Of a DNA stretch of 64,000 nt, positions 1 through 8,310 are shown in pieces. The stretch is from positions 12,012,501 through 12,076,500 of the forward strand of contig NZ_JAPNKA010000001.1 in assembly GCF_026626635.1 (NCBI RefSeq), written 5' to 3'. The position numbers and the translations under genes were made by a program. The DNA comes from Archangium lansingense (GTDB taxonomy: Bacteria > Myxococcota > Myxococcia > Myxococcales > Myxococcaceae). The notes beneath the pieces were generated by a model. It saw nothing but the letters and a program-made list of their open reading frames with translations. It was not told the origin of the DNA and ran no database searches. Position 1 is the stretch's first letter. Each line of letters starts with the position of its first letter.

Positions 1-1994
1 AGGTTCTTGTCGTGCTTGCCCGACACCATCTGGTGCAGGTTGTACGACTGGAAGGCCGTGTTGCCGTCCTGCAGGTCCGCCATGAACTTGGTGTAGCTGA
101 GGGACGCGTACAGGTCGTCGGTGAGCTGGTAGCCGGCGCCCAGGTTGAAGCTGGTGTAGTTCAGCACGCGGTCGTCATCGGAGATGTCGTCGAAGGGCTT
201 GAACTGGTAGCCCGACACGCCGTCCGTGTTGGTGACCAGACCCGGGTTCTGGAAGTAGACCGCGTCCGCGGTGGAGCGCTGGGTGCCCGCCCCGTCATCG
301 TAGTAGTAGCGCTTGTTGCCGGCGCAGGCCACGCCGCCGCCGGGGCAGTCCCCGTCCTGGTAGGGCAGGTACTTCTTGTCGTTCAGGCGCTTGTCGGTGT
401 CGTGGATGTACTTGAACTTGCCGAACACGTCGATGCCGCGGCCGAAGTCGAGCACGTAGCGGGCCTTGAGGGCCACGATCTGCGTCTGCTTCTCCTGGAA
501 GGGCTGGTAGGCGCTGCGGAAGTTGTGCAGCACGCCCGAGCCCAGCTCGGTGCCCGGGTAGTCGGTGTCGGTGACGGAGCGGGAGTCGTCGCCCCAGGCC
601 TGCCAGTTCTGGTTGTAGGTGATGAACGAGTACTCACCGGCGACATCCAGCGCCCCGTTGCTGTACACGGGGTTGAACGTCACGCCCTTCCAACCGATGG
701 CCGTCTCGGCCATGGGCTCGTCGAAGTCGGTGAACTCGTTGTCCACGTTGAGCGTAGCCACCTGCTGGGATTCGCTGGTCCAGCCACCGTAGCCAATGTT
801 GGTGGGGTTGCCGGCGAACACGCCGTACTTGGCGTTGTTGGGGCCAGGGAAAGCGAAGGAGGCGTCGTGGCCCTCGGTGAGCAGCACGTCCGACTCACGC
901 CGGGCGGCCATGATGGCCACGTAGTCCGCGCCAATGCTGAACGCCTGCGCGTTGAGCGACAGGCCGATCTCCAGTGGATCATTCAGCGTGAGGTCCACCT
1001 TCCAGGTGTTGTCCTCGTGCTTGCCCGCGGGCACCGGCGAGTACTTGTTGATGTCGTTGAAGCTCTTGGGCACCCAGCGCGGATCCTTGTCGTCGACGCC
1101 GAAGTAGTTGGTGTTCTCCGCGTGCATGTACGAGCGGTAGAACGCGCCGCGCACGTCCAGCACGGAGCCCCAGTGGAAGCCGGCCTTCACGCCGCCCACG
1201 CCGTTGCGGAAGCGCGGGAAGAGCTCCCGCCCGTTGTCCAGGTTGAAGTCGCCGGTGTTCAGCTCGTTGTCGATGGCGTACTGGAAGATGCCACCCACGT
1301 CGAACATGTCGTTGAAGGCGTACTTGCCCTGAAAGACGTAGGAGGCGTCCGTGGTGTGGAACGCGCCCGTGGTGTAGTTGGGGCCGGCCCAGAGGCGGGG
1401 CAGGGAGATGCCGGCCACGTCGTACGTCAGCTTGCGCTCGAGCGCCGAGCCCTGCACGAGCACGCCGTAGGCGTTGTCGCGGTCGATGTAGCGGATGCGG
1501 CCGACGACGTACGGATCGAACTGGCCGAAGTCGTTGGCGCCGATGGTGGCCGAGTCGATGAGGTAGCCCGGCGTCAGGGTGACGGCGAGACCGCGCAGCT
1601 TGATGTACTGGTTGGAGCGCGCGTCGAACTCACCGCAGTCGCCATTGACACAGGGGGCGTTGGGGTTGCCGCCAAAGCCGCCGAAGTTCGACCAGAAGTT
1701 CTGGCTGAAGCGGCTGTGGATGCGGCCGCGCACCTCGACGGCACTGGACAGCCGCGCGTTGAGGAGCAGCTCGAGCTCGGTGCCGATGCCGTTGTCACCA
1801 GATCCCTCATTGGGGATGGTGGTGAAGTTGTACATCGCGCCCTGCTGGCGCGTGTTGCCATACAGCCACTTGGTGTAGGTGGTACCGCCAATCTGGAGCT
1901 TGGGGGCCTCCTGGGCGAGCGAGACAGTAGCGGGTAGCAGGGTGGCAGCGGCGGTGAGGGCAACTGCGCCCTTCCGCAGGGACTTCGTCTTCAT
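1..1994 (-). CDS. Outer-membrane beta-barrel protein (3' end outside window)
   Basis: About 664 codons are open from the ATG at 1994 to the window edge; the stop codon lies outside. The start is preceded by AGAGAGGGG. Residues 1-27 form a Sec signal peptide ending ...TVSLAQ. The rest is rich in alternating aromatic/polar strands, Asn, Gly and Tyr, as in large outer-membrane barrels, and contains a Cys pair (CVNGDC). Being last in the maltodextrin operon, it may be the outer-membrane channel for maltodextrins, but it does not read like classical LamB. Role is inferred from context. The complementary strand also has a 641-codon open frame, which is a GC-bias artefact. Confidence 0.8.
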   Translation of the reverse strand, partial: MKTKSLRKGAVALTAAATLLPATVSLAQEAPKLQIGGTTYTKWLYGNTRQQGAMYNFTTIPNEGSGDNGIGTELELLLNARLSSAVEVRGRIHSRFSQNFWSNFGGFGGNPNAPCVNGDCGEFDARSNQYIKLRGLAVTLTPGYLIDSATIGANDFGQFDPYVVGRIRYIDRDNAYGVLVQGSALERKLTYDVAGISLPRLWAGPNYTTGAFHTTDASYVFQGKYAFNDMFDVGGIFQYAIDNELNTGDFNLDNGRELFPRFRNGVGGVKAGFHWGSVLDVRGAFYRSYMHAENTNYFGVDDKDPRWVPKSFNDINKYSPVPAGKHEDNTWKVDLTLNDPLEIGLSLNAQAFSIGADYVAIMAARRESDVLLTEGHDASFAFPGPNNAKYGVFAGNPTNIGYGGWTSESQQVATLNVDNEFTDFDEPMAETAIGWKGVTFNPVYSNGALDVAGEYSFITYNQNWQAWGDDSRSVTDTDYPGTELGSGVLHNFRSAYQPFQEKQTQIVALKARYVLDFGRGIDVFGKFKYIHDTDKRLNDKKYLPYQDGDCPGGGVACAGNKRYYYDDGAGTQRSTADAVYFQNPGLVTNTDGVSGYQFKPFDDISDDDRVLNYTSFNLGAGYQLTDDLYASLSYTKFMADLQDGNTAFQSYNLHQMVSGKHDKN

Positions 1995-2012
1995 GGGTGA
2001 TACCCCTCTCTT

Positions 2013-2049
2013 GGCAGCCGCACCGGGAAGCGGGGGCTTCCCGGCTGCC
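2013..2049 (-). promoter_or_regulatory. Intercistronic stem-loop before the beta-barrel gene
   Basis: CCGGGAAGC at 2023-2031 is the perfect inverted complement of GCTTCCCGG at 2036-2044, and GGCAG/CTGCC extend the stem. The hairpin lies between the DOMON-type gene and the ribosome binding site of the beta-barrel gene. There is no T-run, so it is more likely an mRNA-stabilising or attenuating structure than a full terminator. Confidence 0.5.
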
Positions 2050-2111
2050 GGCGCGAGCGGCTCATCACCGCCCGCGCGGCCTCCGGCAGGAATGCATGAA
2101 TCTGGGAAGGA

Positions 2112-2954
2112 CTACTTCTGCTCCTCGGCAGCAGCCGGCTTCGCCGTGCCACCCACCATCGTCAGCGTGGCCGGCTTCTTGGCGGAGCCGTCCTCGGCGC
2201 ACTCGTAGCTGAGCATCTCGTGCTGGGCCTTCGTCTCGGAGGCGTCGCCCTTGCCCTCGCCGGCGAGCATGTCCATCACGTGCGGATCACAGTCGCCGTC
2301 GTTGCCGCCACCGAAGCGGTGCTGGCCCTCGTACTCGTTCACCTTGCGGGTGAGCAGATCATTGCCGGCGGGGAAGCCCTCGTTGGACTGCACCAGCACC
2401 TGGAAGCCCCACTGCGAGGGGTCCCCCTCGAGGCCGGCCAGGTCCACGGTGGCGGTCACCTTGCGGCCCGAGCCCTTGGTGCGGGTGGGGACGAGCACGT
2501 TGTCCTTGGCGGCGCCGGCCTTGCTGCCCACCTCGGCCTTCACGCGGGCGGAGTTCTGCGGGGAGATGACGATGACCTTCTCCCAGCCGTTGTTGGGGGC
2601 GAACTTCACGTTGAGGCCGGGCAGGGAGTCGGTGGAGCCGCTGCCCTCCTTGCCGTCCGTGTCGATGAAGATGAAGACCATCTGCACGGAGAAGCCGGAG
2701 GTCGTCTTCCAGGGGTCCTCGAGCGTGGTGTTGAAGCCCAGGGTGATGTCGGCCTTGTTGCCCTTCTTCTCGAAGGTGAAGTCCGTCAGGTCGAACGAGC
2801 CGCGCTTGTACACGACGTCGGTCGGGTACGAATACTTGCCGGGACCGTTGTCGTCACCGGTCGGGTCCTTGAAGGACACCTTGTTCGCGGCGAGGGCCGG
2901 GGCGCTGAGGAGCGCGGCGGCCAGGGACAGCACTGCGAGACGCGAGGTCTTCAT
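2112..2954 (-). CDS. Secreted glucodextranase-C/DOMON-like carbohydrate-binding protein
   Basis: A 280-residue protein with an N-terminal signal peptide (MKTSRLAVLSLAAALLSAPALA). The mature part starts with the FKDPTGDDNGPGKYSYPTD pattern typical of the C-terminal binding module of glucodextranases and amylopullulanases (DOMON_glucodextranase-like, PF09985). Here the module stands alone, with no catalytic domain. AGGAGAG precedes the ATG. It follows malG by 44 bases in the same direction, so it probably binds alpha-glucans or maltodextrins outside the inner membrane for the transporter. The C-terminal 60 residues, including DGDCDPH and a Cys pair, are not recognised. Confidence 0.75.
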   Translation of the reverse strand: MKTSRLAVLSLAAALLSAPALAANKVSFKDPTGDDNGPGKYSYPTDVVYKRGSFDLTDFTFEKKGNKADITLGFNTTLEDPWKTTSGFSVQMVFIFIDTDGKEGSGSTDSLPGLNVKFAPNNGWEKVIVISPQNSARVKAEVGSKAGAAKDNVLVPTRTKGSGRKVTATVDLAGLEGDPSQWGFQVLVQSNEGFPAGNDLLTRKVNEYEGQHRFGGGNDGDCDPHVMDMLAGEGKGDASETKAQHEMLSYECAEDGSAKKPATLTMVGGTAKPAAAEEQK

Positions 2955-2998
2955 TGCAATCTCTCCTGGTTGCGGGAACTGCGCTGGGGAACTGCGGA

Positions 2999-3877
2999 CT
3001 AGCCCTTGACGCTACCGGCGGTGAGGCCGGAGACGAGGTACTTCTGGAGGAAGAGGAAGAGGATGACCACCGGGATGGACACGATGATGGAGCCGGCGGC
3101 GAAGTAGCCCCACTGCTGCTGGTACTCGCCCACGAAGAAGCGCAGGCCCACGGGCGCCGTGTACATCGCCTCCTGGTCCATGAAGGTGGCGGCGAGGATG
3201 AACTCGTTCCACGCGGTCATGAAGGAGAAGAGGGCCGTCACCGCCACCGCCGGCTTGGCCAGCGGGAGGATGATGGTCCAGAAGATGCGGCCCACCGAGG
3301 CGCCCTCGATGAGCGCGGCCTCCTCCAGGTCCTTGGGAATGGTGTCGAAGTAGCCCTTGAGCATCCACACGCTGAAGGGAATGGACGTGGTGGCGTAGAC
3401 GATGATGAGGCCCAGCCGCGAGCTGCCCAGGCCCAGCCACTGCACCAGGATGATGTAGAGGGGAATCAGCATCAGCGTGCCCGGGAACATCTGGGACACG
3501 AGGAAGGCCATCATGCCGGTGCGCTGGCCGGTGAACTTGAAGCGGCTGAAGGCGTAGGCGGCGGTGCACGCCAGGAACACGCCCACCACGGTGGTGCCCA
3601 GCGCGATGATGGCGCTGTTGAGAATCCACTGACCGAAGGGCTGCTCGGTCATCACGTCCACGAAGTTGGACGCGGACCACTGGGCCGGCCAGGGAGCCAC
3701 CGCCCGCAGGCGGTCCATCATCGTGGGGTCCTTGGGCAGGGTGATGACGGCCAGGCTCTGCTGGCCGGAGAAGGCCAGGGAGACGACCCAGAGGATGGGG
3801 TAGAGCGTGAAGAGGGTGAAGGCGGCCAGCAGGAGGTGCAGCGGCCAGTGAGGGAAGCCCTCGCGTCGGGAGAACAT
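2999..3877 (-). CDS. malG: Maltose/maltodextrin ABC transporter permease MalG
   Basis: A 292-residue integral membrane permease with about six membrane segments. The EAA loop that docks on the ATPase is clear (EEAALIEGASVGRIFWTIILP). Length and the C-terminal GLTAGSVKG are typical of MalG. The start overlaps the malF stop in a TGATG junction, implying translational coupling. With MalF it forms the inner-membrane channel for maltodextrins delivered by MalE and powered by MalK. Confidence 0.93.
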   Translation of the reverse strand: MFSRREGFPHWPLHLLLAAFTLFTLYPILWVVSLAFSGQQSLAVITLPKDPTMMDRLRAVAPWPAQWSASNFVDVMTEQPFGQWILNSAIIALGTTVVGVFLACTAAYAFSRFKFTGQRTGMMAFLVSQMFPGTLMLIPLYIILVQWLGLGSSRLGLIIVYATTSIPFSVWMLKGYFDTIPKDLEEAALIEGASVGRIFWTIILPLAKPAVAVTALFSFMTAWNEFILAATFMDQEAMYTAPVGLRFFVGEYQQQWGYFAAGSIIVSIPVVILFLFLQKYLVSGLTAGSVKG

Positions 3878-5916
3878 CAGGCGGCCTCCGTGGCGCGCGA
3901 CATGCGGTTCTGCACCATGCTGTAGAGGAGCAGGATGCCGAAGATGACCGTCGAGTAGGCCGCCGCGTACCCGTAGCGGTAGCGCTGGAAGGCGAACTTG
4001 TACGCCTGCGTGACGAGGATTTCGGTCGAGTTGTTCGGCTCGCCGCCCGTCACCAGGAAGATGATGTTGAACATGTTGAAGGTCCAGACGACCGACAGGA
4101 TGATGGCCGGGACCAGGGCGGGCTTGAGCGCGGGCAGGGTAATGGCGGTGAACTGCTGCCAGCGCGAGGCGCCATCCACGCGAGCGGCCTCATACAGCTC
4201 CATGGGGATGGACTGGAGGGCGCCGAGCGACACCACCATCATGAAGGGGAAGCTCAGCCAGCCGTTGGTGGTGAGCGCCGTCATGAAGGAGGTGAAGGGC
4301 GAGTTGAACCAGGCGAGCCCCTCGCCGCCGAACATGCGGATGACATGGTTCACCACGCCGAACTGCTCGTGGAACATGCCCTTCCAGATGAGGGCGGTGA
4401 TGTAGTTGGGCATGGCCCAGGGCAGGATGAGCAGCACGCGGTACATGGGCCGCAGCGCCAGGCCGTTGATGTTGAGCATGAGGGCCAGAATCAGGCCCAC
4501 GCTCACGCCGATGACCACGTTGGTGATGGTCCACACCACCGTGAAACCGAGCGTGTAATAGAAGTTGAGGTAGTTGGTGGAGCCGTCCTCCTTGGTGAAG
4601 TTGAAGTCACCGAGGATTTCGACGTAGTTGCGCGCGCCCACCCAGATGTCCGTCAGCGGCTGCCCCGTGTTGTAGAGGTTGGAGTCGGTGAAGGACAGGG
4701 TGATGCCGTAGAAGAACGGGAAGAAGACGAGCACCACCATGCCGACCATGGCGGGGGCGATGTAGAGGTAGGCGGTGCGGTTCTCCACCACCGTCTCCAC
4801 CGTGCGGGCCAGGCCGCCCATGCCGATGAAGAGCAGCACGGCGAGCGCGAGCGCGCCCAGGCCACCCAGCGCCCGGCTCGCACCCGAGCGCAGCTCGGCC
4901 ACGCGAGCGGACACCGCCGCCTCGTTCACCGCGCCCTCGGGCGTGACGAGCCCGAGCGGACGGCGGTACTGGTCCGCGTCCCAGCTGCCGGGCTGCAGGG
5001 CGGGCTCGGCGGCGAGCTGGTGCTCGGCCATGACGGCCTGGGCCCGCTCCGCCATGGAGCGCATCTGCCCGGCCACGAGCGACTGTGTCTCGCGCACCTG
5101 GGCGTCCAGCATCCCCAGCGAATAGGAGGCGTAGCCGCCCACGCCCACCGCGAGCGCCACCACCGAGGCGATGACGAGCACACGCTGGCTGCGCACGGCG
5201 AAGGCCGCCCCGGCGCATAGCGCCAGCGGCACCAGCAACCACAGCAGCAGCGTGCCCGTGCCGGGCTTGAGCGGGGCCTTCAGCGGAGGCGTAGCCAGCT
5301 CCACCATGCCCACCACCGCGCCTTCCACCTCCACCGGTGCGCTGAGCTGACGGCCGCCGTTGGGGAGCGCCTCGGCCTCCACCTCCAGCTTGCGCGCGGT
5401 GCCCTCCTCGCGGTTGGTCTCCACCGCGGTGCGCAGCCGCTGGCCGCGGTCATAGATGGGCTTCTCCTCTCGCGACAGCCGGCGCGGGGCCGCGCGCTCC
5501 CCCTGGTCCTCGGGGAAGGTAGAGGCCTCGAGCTTGATGCCCGAGAAGGCAATGACCCGCACCGCGCTGCCGGGCGGGAGCTGCTGCTGCCAGGAGGACA
5601 GCAGGGCGCGCACGGAGTCGCCCGAGCCTCCCGCGCGCTGGACGAGGTCCTCCAGCGCCCGAAGGGACACGAAGGCCTGCCGGTCAGTGCGCTCGGTGGC
5701 GATGCTCTCCAGGGCCCGGGTCAGCAGGCCCTGGGCGAGCACGAGGGAGAGAGCGAGTGCGAGGGACAGCCCCACGAGCACCCGCACGCGGTGGGGTGCA
5801 CGACCCTGGGGGACCCCGGAGGGACCGCCCGTGCTGTGGAGGGGTTCAGAGGCACCGCGCTCGCTGAGCGGGTGGGCGGAGTCACCGCCGGAACGCTGTG
5901 GGGCCGTCGTGCTCAC
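3877..5916 (-). CDS. malF: MalF permease with long N-terminal sensor-like extension
   Basis: A 679-residue protein, against roughly 300 for most MalF-type permeases and 514 for E. coli MalF. Canonical MalF begins near residue 380 and includes the EAA loop at about 575-595 (YEAARVDGASRWQQFTAITLP region). The first 380 residues are extra: a Pro/Ser-rich cytoplasmic tail, a membrane segment at 44-68, an extracytoplasmic domain at 69-220 that looks PAS/Cache-like, two membrane segments at 221-268, a second loop, and a further segment at 351-371. This layout resembles chemoreceptor or kinase input modules. The start is GTG with GAGG eight bases upstream; malE ends eight bases before it. Confidence 0.85.
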   Translation of the reverse strand: MSTTAPQRSGGDSAHPLSERGASEPLHSTGGPSGVPQGRAPHRVRVLVGLSLALALSLVLAQGLLTRALESIATERTDRQAFVSLRALEDLVQRAGGSGDSVRALLSSWQQQLPPGSAVRVIAFSGIKLEASTFPEDQGERAAPRRLSREEKPIYDRGQRLRTAVETNREEGTARKLEVEAEALPNGGRQLSAPVEVEGAVVGMVELATPPLKAPLKPGTGTLLLWLLVPLALCAGAAFAVRSQRVLVIASVVALAVGVGGYASYSLGMLDAQVRETQSLVAGQMRSMAERAQAVMAEHQLAAEPALQPGSWDADQYRRPLGLVTPEGAVNEAAVSARVAELRSGASRALGGLGALALAVLLFIGMGGLARTVETVVENRTAYLYIAPAMVGMVVLVFFPFFYGITLSFTDSNLYNTGQPLTDIWVGARNYVEILGDFNFTKEDGSTNYLNFYYTLGFTVVWTITNVVIGVSVGLILALMLNINGLALRPMYRVLLILPWAMPNYITALIWKGMFHEQFGVVNHVIRMFGGEGLAWFNSPFTSFMTALTTNGWLSFPFMMVVSLGALQSIPMELYEAARVDGASRWQQFTAITLPALKPALVPAIILSVVWTFNMFNIIFLVTGGEPNNSTEILVTQAYKFAFQRYRYGYAAAYSTVIFGILLLYSMVQNRMSRATEAA

Positions 5917-5924
5917 TCAGTGCC

Positions 5925-7151
5925 TCACTTCTTGCGCAGGCCGGCCACGTCCTTGGCCACGGCCTTCTGGGCCCCGTCCAGGGCGGCCTTGGGGGTGGAA
6001 GCCTTCTTGAGGATGGCGTTCATCGCCGAGGTGGCCGGCGACCAGACCATCGACATCTCCGGCACGTTGGGCATCGGCACCGCCACCTCGACCTGGTCGC
6101 GGAAGGCCTTGAGCTGCGCGTCGCCGGCAATCTTCGGGTCGGCGTACACGGCCTGGTTGGCGGGGCTCTGGCGGCCCTGCAGCGCGAGCACCTTGGCGGC
6201 CTCGGTGCTGGTGAGGAAGTTGGCAACCTCGTAGGCGGCTTCCTTGTTCTTCGACTGGGCGGAGATGTACACGCCCTCCACCGTCATCCACGGACGCATC
6301 GGCTTGCCGCCGGCCTCGTCCAGGGTGGGCAGCGGGGCCAGGCCGTAGTCCACGCCCTTGGCGATCTCCCCGAGGAACCAGGGGCCGGAGAACACCATGG
6401 CCGCCTTGCCCTCGTTGAAGAGCGAGGTGATGAGCGCGGTGGAGGGCTCGGAGGGCATGATGCCGTCCTTCTCCGCCCACTTCATCATCTGCTCCACCGA
6501 CTTGAGGTTCTGCGCCGAGTTGAGGGTGGGCGTGGCGTTCGGGCCGAACACGCCACCGCCGAAGCCGTTCATCAGGGCCGCGTGGTAGTAGAAGTCGCCG
6601 TAGGAGTAGGCCAGACCGAAGCGGCCCGCCTTCTTGTCCGTCAGCTTCTTGGCCATCGCCACCAGCTCGCCGCTCGTCTTGGGCGGCACGGGGACGAGCT
6701 TCTTGTTGTAGATGAGCGTGATGACCTTGTAGTTGAGCGGCAGGCCGTAGACGGTGCCGCGGTAGGTCATCGCCTCCATGGTGGTGGGGATGAAGCGCTT
6801 GCGGGTGGCGTCATCCATGAAGAAGTCGAACGGCTCCATGTTGCCGGCCTCGGTCCACCCGCCCAGACGGTCCTGGGCGAAGATGAAGAGGTCCGGACCC
6901 TTGCCGCGCGGCACGGTGGCGGAGATCTTGTCCGCGTAGGCGTCGTAGGGCACCGCGAGCGTGGTGACCTTGATGCCCTTGGCGGCATTGGCGGCGTTGA
7001 ACTGGGCGACGACCTTCTCCAGCGCATCCTTCTCGTCAGCGCGGTAGGCGTGCCAGAGGACCAGCTCCTTGGTCTGAGCGGAGGCGGGCGTGGACAGCAG
7101 GCCGAGCGCACACAAGCACACGGCCGCGATCATCAGTCGCAGGTTCTTCAT
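5925..7151 (-). CDS. malE: Maltose/maltodextrin-binding protein MalE
   Basis: A 408-residue periplasmic solute-binding protein of the extracellular family 1. It has a signal peptide ending ...STPASA and the typical opening KELVLWHAYR, followed by GPDLFIFAQDRLGGW and FSGPWFLGEI, which match the MalE fold. AGGAG lies eight bases before the ATG. It sits between malK and malF, as expected for a complete importer. Substrate is assigned from family resemblance and the neighbouring amylase. Confidence 0.92.
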   Translation of the reverse strand: MKNLRLMIAAVCLCALGLLSTPASAQTKELVLWHAYRADEKDALEKVVAQFNAANAAKGIKVTTLAVPYDAYADKISATVPRGKGPDLFIFAQDRLGGWTEAGNMEPFDFFMDDATRKRFIPTTMEAMTYRGTVYGLPLNYKVITLIYNKKLVPVPPKTSGELVAMAKKLTDKKAGRFGLAYSYGDFYYHAALMNGFGGGVFGPNATPTLNSAQNLKSVEQMMKWAEKDGIMPSEPSTALITSLFNEGKAAMVFSGPWFLGEIAKGVDYGLAPLPTLDEAGGKPMRPWMTVEGVYISAQSKNKEAAYEVANFLTSTEAAKVLALQGRQSPANQAVYADPKIAGDAQLKAFRDQVEVAVPMPNVPEMSMVWSPATSAMNAILKKASTPKAALDGAQKAVAKDVAGLRKK

Positions 7152-7181
7152 GTCGGGAGCTCCTGGGGGTAGGGACTCGGA

Positions 7182-8276
7182 CTAGAGGGACAGACGTTGT
7201 TCGGTTTCAGCGTCGAAGAGGTGCAGCGAGTCCAACTCGATGAGCACCGGAACCTTCGCGCCAGTCTCGGGAGTGTGCTGGGGCGGGAGGCGGAAGACCA
7301 GCGAGTTGTCAGCGAGGCGGGAGTGGACGATGACCTCGTTGCCGAGCGGCTCAACGAGCTCCACCTTCACCTCCACCTGGGCCGTCTCGCCACGGGCGGT
7401 GACCGAGGGCGAGACGATGTTGTCGGGACGGATGCCGACCTTCAGCTTGCGGCCGCCCTTGCCCGCCGTCACCGGGCGCAGGCTCTGGGGCACCGGCAGC
7501 GTGAAGCCGTCGCCCTCGAGCGCCTCGCCGTTGGCGGACAGGGTGACGGAGGTGAAGCTCATGGGCGGCGAGCCGATGAACTGGGCCACGAAGACATTGG
7601 CCGGGCGCTCGTACACCTCCAGCGGGGTGCCGAGCTGCTGCAGCTTGCCGTCCTTCATCACCGCGATGCGGTGGCCCATCGTCATGGCCTCGATCTGGTC
7701 GTGCGTCACGTAGACCGAGGTGACGCCGAGGCGCTGCTGGAGCTTCTTGATCTCCGAGCGCATCTGCACGCGCAGCTTGGCGTCGAGGTTGGACAGGGGC
7801 TCGTCGAAGAGGAACACCGCCGGCTTGCGCACGATGGCGCGTCCGAGTGCGACGCGCTGGCGCTGGCCACCAGAGAGCTGCTTGGGCTTGCGCTCCAGCA
7901 GGTGGGTGATGCCGAGAATCTCCGCGGCGTCGTTCACCAGCCGGTCCATCTCCGGCTTGGGCGTCTTGCGGATTTTGAGGCCGAACTCGAGGTTCTCCCG
8001 GATGGTCATATGCGGGTAGAGCGCATAGTTCTGGAAGACCATCGCGACGTCGCGCTCCTTGGGGGCGAGCTCGTTCACCACGCGATCGCCGATGGAGAGC
8101 GCGCCGCCGGTGATCTCCTCCAGGCCGGCGATCATCCGCAGCGCGGTGGACTTGCCGCAGCCGGAAGGGCCCACCAGCACCATGAACTCGTGGTCGCGGA
8201 TATCGAGGTTCAACCCCTCGATGACGGACACATCTCCGTACCGCTTGGCCACATTCTTGAAAACGACTCCGGCCAT
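7182..8276 (-). CDS. malK: ABC transporter ATPase MalK/UgpC type
   Basis: A 364-residue ATPase. Walker A GPSGCGKST is at 36-44, the LSGGQ signature at 134-138, Walker B VFLFDEP at 154-160, and the switch His at 192 (VTHDQ). The C-terminal 120 residues form the TOBE/OB regulatory domain found in MalK, UgpC and MsmK, including VGIRPDNI. The start ATG has GGAG about ten bases upstream. It energises the MalFG channel. A MalK of this type can serve several sugar importers. Confidence 0.93.
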   Translation of the reverse strand: MAGVVFKNVAKRYGDVSVIEGLNLDIRDHEFMVLVGPSGCGKSTALRMIAGLEEITGGALSIGDRVVNELAPKERDVAMVFQNYALYPHMTIRENLEFGLKIRKTPKPEMDRLVNDAAEILGITHLLERKPKQLSGGQRQRVALGRAIVRKPAVFLFDEPLSNLDAKLRVQMRSEIKKLQQRLGVTSVYVTHDQIEAMTMGHRIAVMKDGKLQQLGTPLEVYERPANVFVAQFIGSPPMSFTSVTLSANGEALEGDGFTLPVPQSLRPVTAGKGGRKLKVGIRPDNIVSPSVTARGETAQVEVKVELVEPLGNEVIVHSRLADNSLVFRLPPQHTPETGAKVPVLIELDSLHLFDAETEQRLSL

Positions 8277-8310
8277 CTTCAGGCTCTCCCCACGCGGGAT
8301 TGCAACCAGT

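Noticed and set aside
12-1937. 641-codon open frame on the plus strand opposite the barrel gene
   Set aside because: Composition is Val/Gly/Ala/Arg/His-rich nonsense; the minus strand reads a signal peptide and a normal barrel protein. High third-position GC keeps the antisense frame open.
4345-5220. Plus-strand 291-codon frame inside malF
   Set aside because: His/Val/Glu/Gly-rich shadow of a real membrane protein on the other strand.
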